The position numbers and the translations under genes were made by a program. From an uncultured Eubacteriales bacterium (GTDB lineage: Bacteria > Bacillota > Clostridia > Christensenellales > Aristaeellaceae): a stretch of 50,916 bases of DNA. A model generated the notes under the pieces. It saw nothing but the letters and a program-made list of their open reading frames with translations, made no database searches and had not been told where the DNA came from. This document shows, piece after piece, positions 48,968 through 50,916 of the stretch (the stretch's first letter is position 1; every line of letters starts with the position of its first letter). The stretch covers positions 1-50,916 of the forward strand of contig CACXBB010000009.1 in the NCBI GenBank assembly GCA_902765735.1, in the 5' to 3' direction.

Positions 48968-49909
48968 CTATTGCGCGGTGGGCACGCGCAGCCTCTCGAT
49001 ATGGGATTTCAGCAGTTCAATGTATTGCAGACCGATATCGTTCAATGCGCGGCCGTTGCGGGTCAGCACGCCGATCAGTATGGGCTCCGGGTGGTCGGCG
49101 AAGGGTATGGCCACCATCTCGGCGTTGCGGCGCTTGAAGTAGAGGTCCTGGTTGAAGTTGGGCAGATCGACGCCAACGGAGAAGGCGTCGCCTGAGCGGA
49201 TCACGGACATCTTGGTGGCCCGGTCCGAGACGTGGATGTTCTTCATCATCGGTGCGAAGAACAGGCTCTCCTCGGAGTAGTAGTCCGGCGCCTGGTTCTG
49301 GTCGTAGGTGACAAAGGGATAGGGGCGCAGGTCGTCGAGCGTCAGGGCGTCGCGGTCCGCCAGCGGGTGGCGGCGGCGCATGAACACGTAGGTGTTGAGC
49401 CGGGCAAGTTCTGCAAAGCTCAGGTCGTGGATGTACAGCGACTTGTTGATCAGCGTTAGCTGCCGGTCCGTCATGGCCACCACGCCCAGGGCGCTGCGGC
49501 CGGTGGAGACGTCGTGCAGTATGTGCATGGTCTCGGTCTCGCGGATGGCCACGTCGTAGCTTGCGGCGTCCAGCTTCTCCAGAAGCTCGTCAAAGGCGCG
49601 CACGGCGAAGGGCAGGTGCTGGCTGGACACCGAAAAGTAGGTGCGCACGCTGCCCCGGTTCTGGTAGCGGATGGAGAGATAGTCGGCGCGCTCGATGATC
49701 TCCTTGCAGTACTTGAGGCAGTCCTCGCCGTCCGGCGTGATCTGTACGCCCCGGTTGGTGCGGCGGAATATGGTGATGCCCAGCTCCGCCTCCACGTCCC
49801 GTATGGCCGCAGACAGCGCGGACTGGGTCATGAACAGCGACTGGGCCGCCTTGGAGAAGGACTGGCTGTTGGCCACCTCCACCACGTATCTGAGGTTCTG
49901 AAGCGTCAC
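48968..49909 (-). CDS. LysR-family transcriptional regulator
   Basis: A 313-residue regulator with a winged HTH (MTLQNLRYVVEVANSQSFSKAAQSLFMTQSALSAAIRDVE) and an effector domain of the CysB/BenM class. The GTG start at 49909 is preceded by GGGGGGTG. It lies upstream of the SpoU gene with a nine-base gap and divergent from the DUF6273 gene, which shares the intergenic region and is a candidate target. The effector is unknown. Confidence 0.93.
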   Translation of the reverse strand: MTLQNLRYVVEVANSQSFSKAAQSLFMTQSALSAAIRDVEAELGITIFRRTNRGVQITPDGEDCLKYCKEIIERADYLSIRYQNRGSVRTYFSVSSQHLPFAVRAFDELLEKLDAASYDVAIRETETMHILHDVSTGRSALGVVAMTDRQLTLINKSLYIHDLSFAELARLNTYVFMRRRHPLADRDALTLDDLRPYPFVTYDQNQAPDYYSEESLFFAPMMKNIHVSDRATKMSVIRSGDAFSVGVDLPNFNQDLYFKRRNAEMVAIPFADHPEPILIGVLTRNGRALNDIGLQYIELLKSHIERLRVPTAQ

Positions 49910-49993
49910 GGGATCACCCCCCTGCGTCCATTGTACACTCTGATATCAAAAAAATCAATAGCAAGCGTGAAAAAAGGGGACAATCTCCGGGGA

Positions 49994-50022
49994 TTGAAAC
50001 GCTTTAAACGGCGTGGTATAAT
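49994..50022 (+). promoter_or_regulatory. Promoter of the DUF6273 gene
   Basis: TTGAAA (49994-49999) and TATAAT (50017-50022) are 17 bases apart, 30 bases before the ATG. The spacer has TTTAAACGGC and GAAACGCTTTAAACG overlaps the -35, a possible operator. Confidence 0.8.
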
Positions 50023-50052
50023 GGTGCCATCCGAAAGAAGCGAGGGATTGAT

Positions 50053-50709
50053 ATGAACAAAATCTATGACCAGGCGATGGACAGGTTCACCCACTATGTC
50101 AACGCGGACGACCTTCGGGAGGCCGTGAGGCTGTTCAGGGAATCCGGCGAGGAGAATGCTGAGAAGTACATCCACAAGTGCGAGACGCTGATCGACTATA
50201 TGGTGGGCAACACCGTGACCTTCGGCAGCTACGAAGGCAAACCCATCCGCTGGCGGGTGCTGGACGAGCGCGGGCGCATGCGCATGCTGTTCGCGGAGGA
50301 GCCGGTGACCCGCAGGCCCTATCACGCCACGCCCACGGACACCTCCTGGCGCGAGTGCAGCCTGCGCCAGTGGCTGAACGGACCGTTCCTGGAGGAGGCG
50401 TTCACCCCGGCGGAGCGCGCAAAGATCACCGCGGTGCGCGTGGAGAACCCCCGAAACGCCATGTACTACACCAACGCCGGCCTCAACACCATGGACAAGG
50501 CCTATGTGCTCAGCGTCCCCGAGGCGGAGAAGTACTTCCCCGACGAGAAGGACCGCGCCCTGGGCGACTGGTGGTGGCTTCGCACCCCCGGCAGCAACCT
50601 GTTCTCCGCCGTGGCGGTGTACGACGACGGGTCGCTGTACAAGTTCGGCATCCACGTGCACTACGAAAACGGCGGCGTCCGGCCGGTGGTGTGGGTACTG
50701 TTGAAGTAA
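50053..50709 (+). CDS. DUF6273 domain protein
   Basis: A 218-residue soluble protein. An N-terminal helical part (1-50) is followed by a domain beginning VTFGSYEGKPIRWRVLD, with SWRECSLRQWLNGPFLEEAFTPAERAKI and ending WWWLRTPGSNLFSAVAVYDDGSLYKFG to GGVRPVVWV. The GVRPxVWV end and the WxLRTPG block are typical of DUF6273, common in gut Clostridia and often placed in secreted or modular proteins; its role is unknown. GAGGG precedes the ATG. No signal peptide is seen here. Confidence 0.82.
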   Translation: MNKIYDQAMDRFTHYVNADDLREAVRLFRESGEENAEKYIHKCETLIDYMVGNTVTFGSYEGKPIRWRVLDERGRMRMLFAEEPVTRRPYHATPTDTSWRECSLRQWLNGPFLEEAFTPAERAKITAVRVENPRNAMYYTNAGLNTMDKAYVLSVPEAEKYFPDEKDRALGDWWWLRTPGSNLFSAVAVYDDGSLYKFGIHVHYENGGVRPVVWVLLK

Positions 50710-50734
50710 ACGATTTGATAAACGGAAAGTTATT

Positions 50735-50916
50735 TGAGTGTGGAGAGTGGAGTGTGGAGTTAAAGTTACCGGCTGACGTAAAACCCCATAGTATCCGCGC
50801 GGCATGCCTTCCCCTTTAGGGGAAGGTGGCAGCCCGTAGGGCTGACGGAAGAGGTCGTGCCTTCCCCTTCAGGGGAAGGTGGCAGCCCGTAGGGCTGACG
50901 GAAGAGGTCGTGCCTT
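50735..50916. repeat. Composite repeat, left half, cut by the window end
   Basis: GAGTGTGGAGAGTGGAGTGTGG-type units (50735-50761) are followed by TTAAAGTTACCGGCTGACG and then two tandem 51-base modules starting GCCTTCCCCTT-AGGGGAAGGTGGC (about 50806 and 50857). It is nearly the same as the left part of the copy at 26480-26700. Confidence 0.8.

Overview
The window looks like the chromosome of an uncultured, GC-rich (about 60% by eye), gut-type Clostridia member (Bacillota), perhaps of a Christensenellales/Oscillospirales-like lineage. This is inferred from Gram-positive Shine-Dalgarno sites, frequent GTG/TTG starts, a CpsB/C/D-type phosphoregulatory module, near-consensus sigma-A promoters and many short dispersed palindromic repeats. 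No species marker is present.

Layout. (1) 0.1-10.8 kb is a sucrose locus: a secreted DHHW/SGNH-type protein, then a leftward operon scrA-ptsH-ptsI (EIIBCA, HPr, EI) divergent from two GH32 hydrolases and a HAD phosphatase, closed by a LacI regulator. (2) 10.9-18.9 kb is a polysaccharide-utilisation operon behind a textbook promoter and LacI-type operator: binding protein, two permeases, a heparinase II/III-like lyase, a DUF2264 protein and a GH88 unsaturated uronyl hydrolase. The last three lack signal peptides, so imported uronate-containing oligosaccharides are probably split in the cytoplasm. (3) 19-25.2 kb holds an isochorismatase-family hydrolase, a surface protein and a capsule control operon (CpsB phosphatase, LCP ligase with a very acidic tail, CpsC, CpsD) without glycosyltransferases nearby. 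(4) 25.6-33 kb is housekeeping and miscellaneous: an anchored protein, an AllA-type lyase, a DHH phosphoesterase, a CDF metal exporter behind a probable NiCo riboswitch, an Rrf2 regulator, a five-tRNA operon, a Cys-rich protein and a small lipoprotein. (5) 33-35.5 kb has a GH94 disaccharide phosphorylase with promoter and operator.

(6) 35.78-48.09 kb is a degraded genomic island of about 12.3 kb in the 3' end of tRNA-Ser(GGA), bounded by a 41-bp direct repeat (one mismatch). Its recombinases are both 5'-truncated and joined head to head. Intact-looking cargo is an XRE regulator, a small Spo0A-C-like protein, a secreted M13 metallopeptidase, a CPBP protease, a two-gene cassette of an F420-0:gamma-glutamyl-ligase-like protein plus an ATP-grasp ligase, and a rare fusion of a GT51 glycosyltransferase to a phage-tail-lysozyme domain. 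Around these lie remnants of IS4- and IS630-type transposases, a group II intron 5' end, an ABC permease and a BRO/DinD-type protein. (7) 48.1 kb to the end has a SpoU/TrmH methyltransferase, a LysR regulator and a DUF6273 protein.

Several intergenic gaps hold a composite repeat: short iterated heptamer/octamer arrays in inverted orientation around a palindromic core. The strongest leads for new biology are the ligase pair, the GT51-lysozyme fusion (with a Glu-to-Gln change in the glycosyltransferase), the HPr lacking Ser46, and this repeat family.
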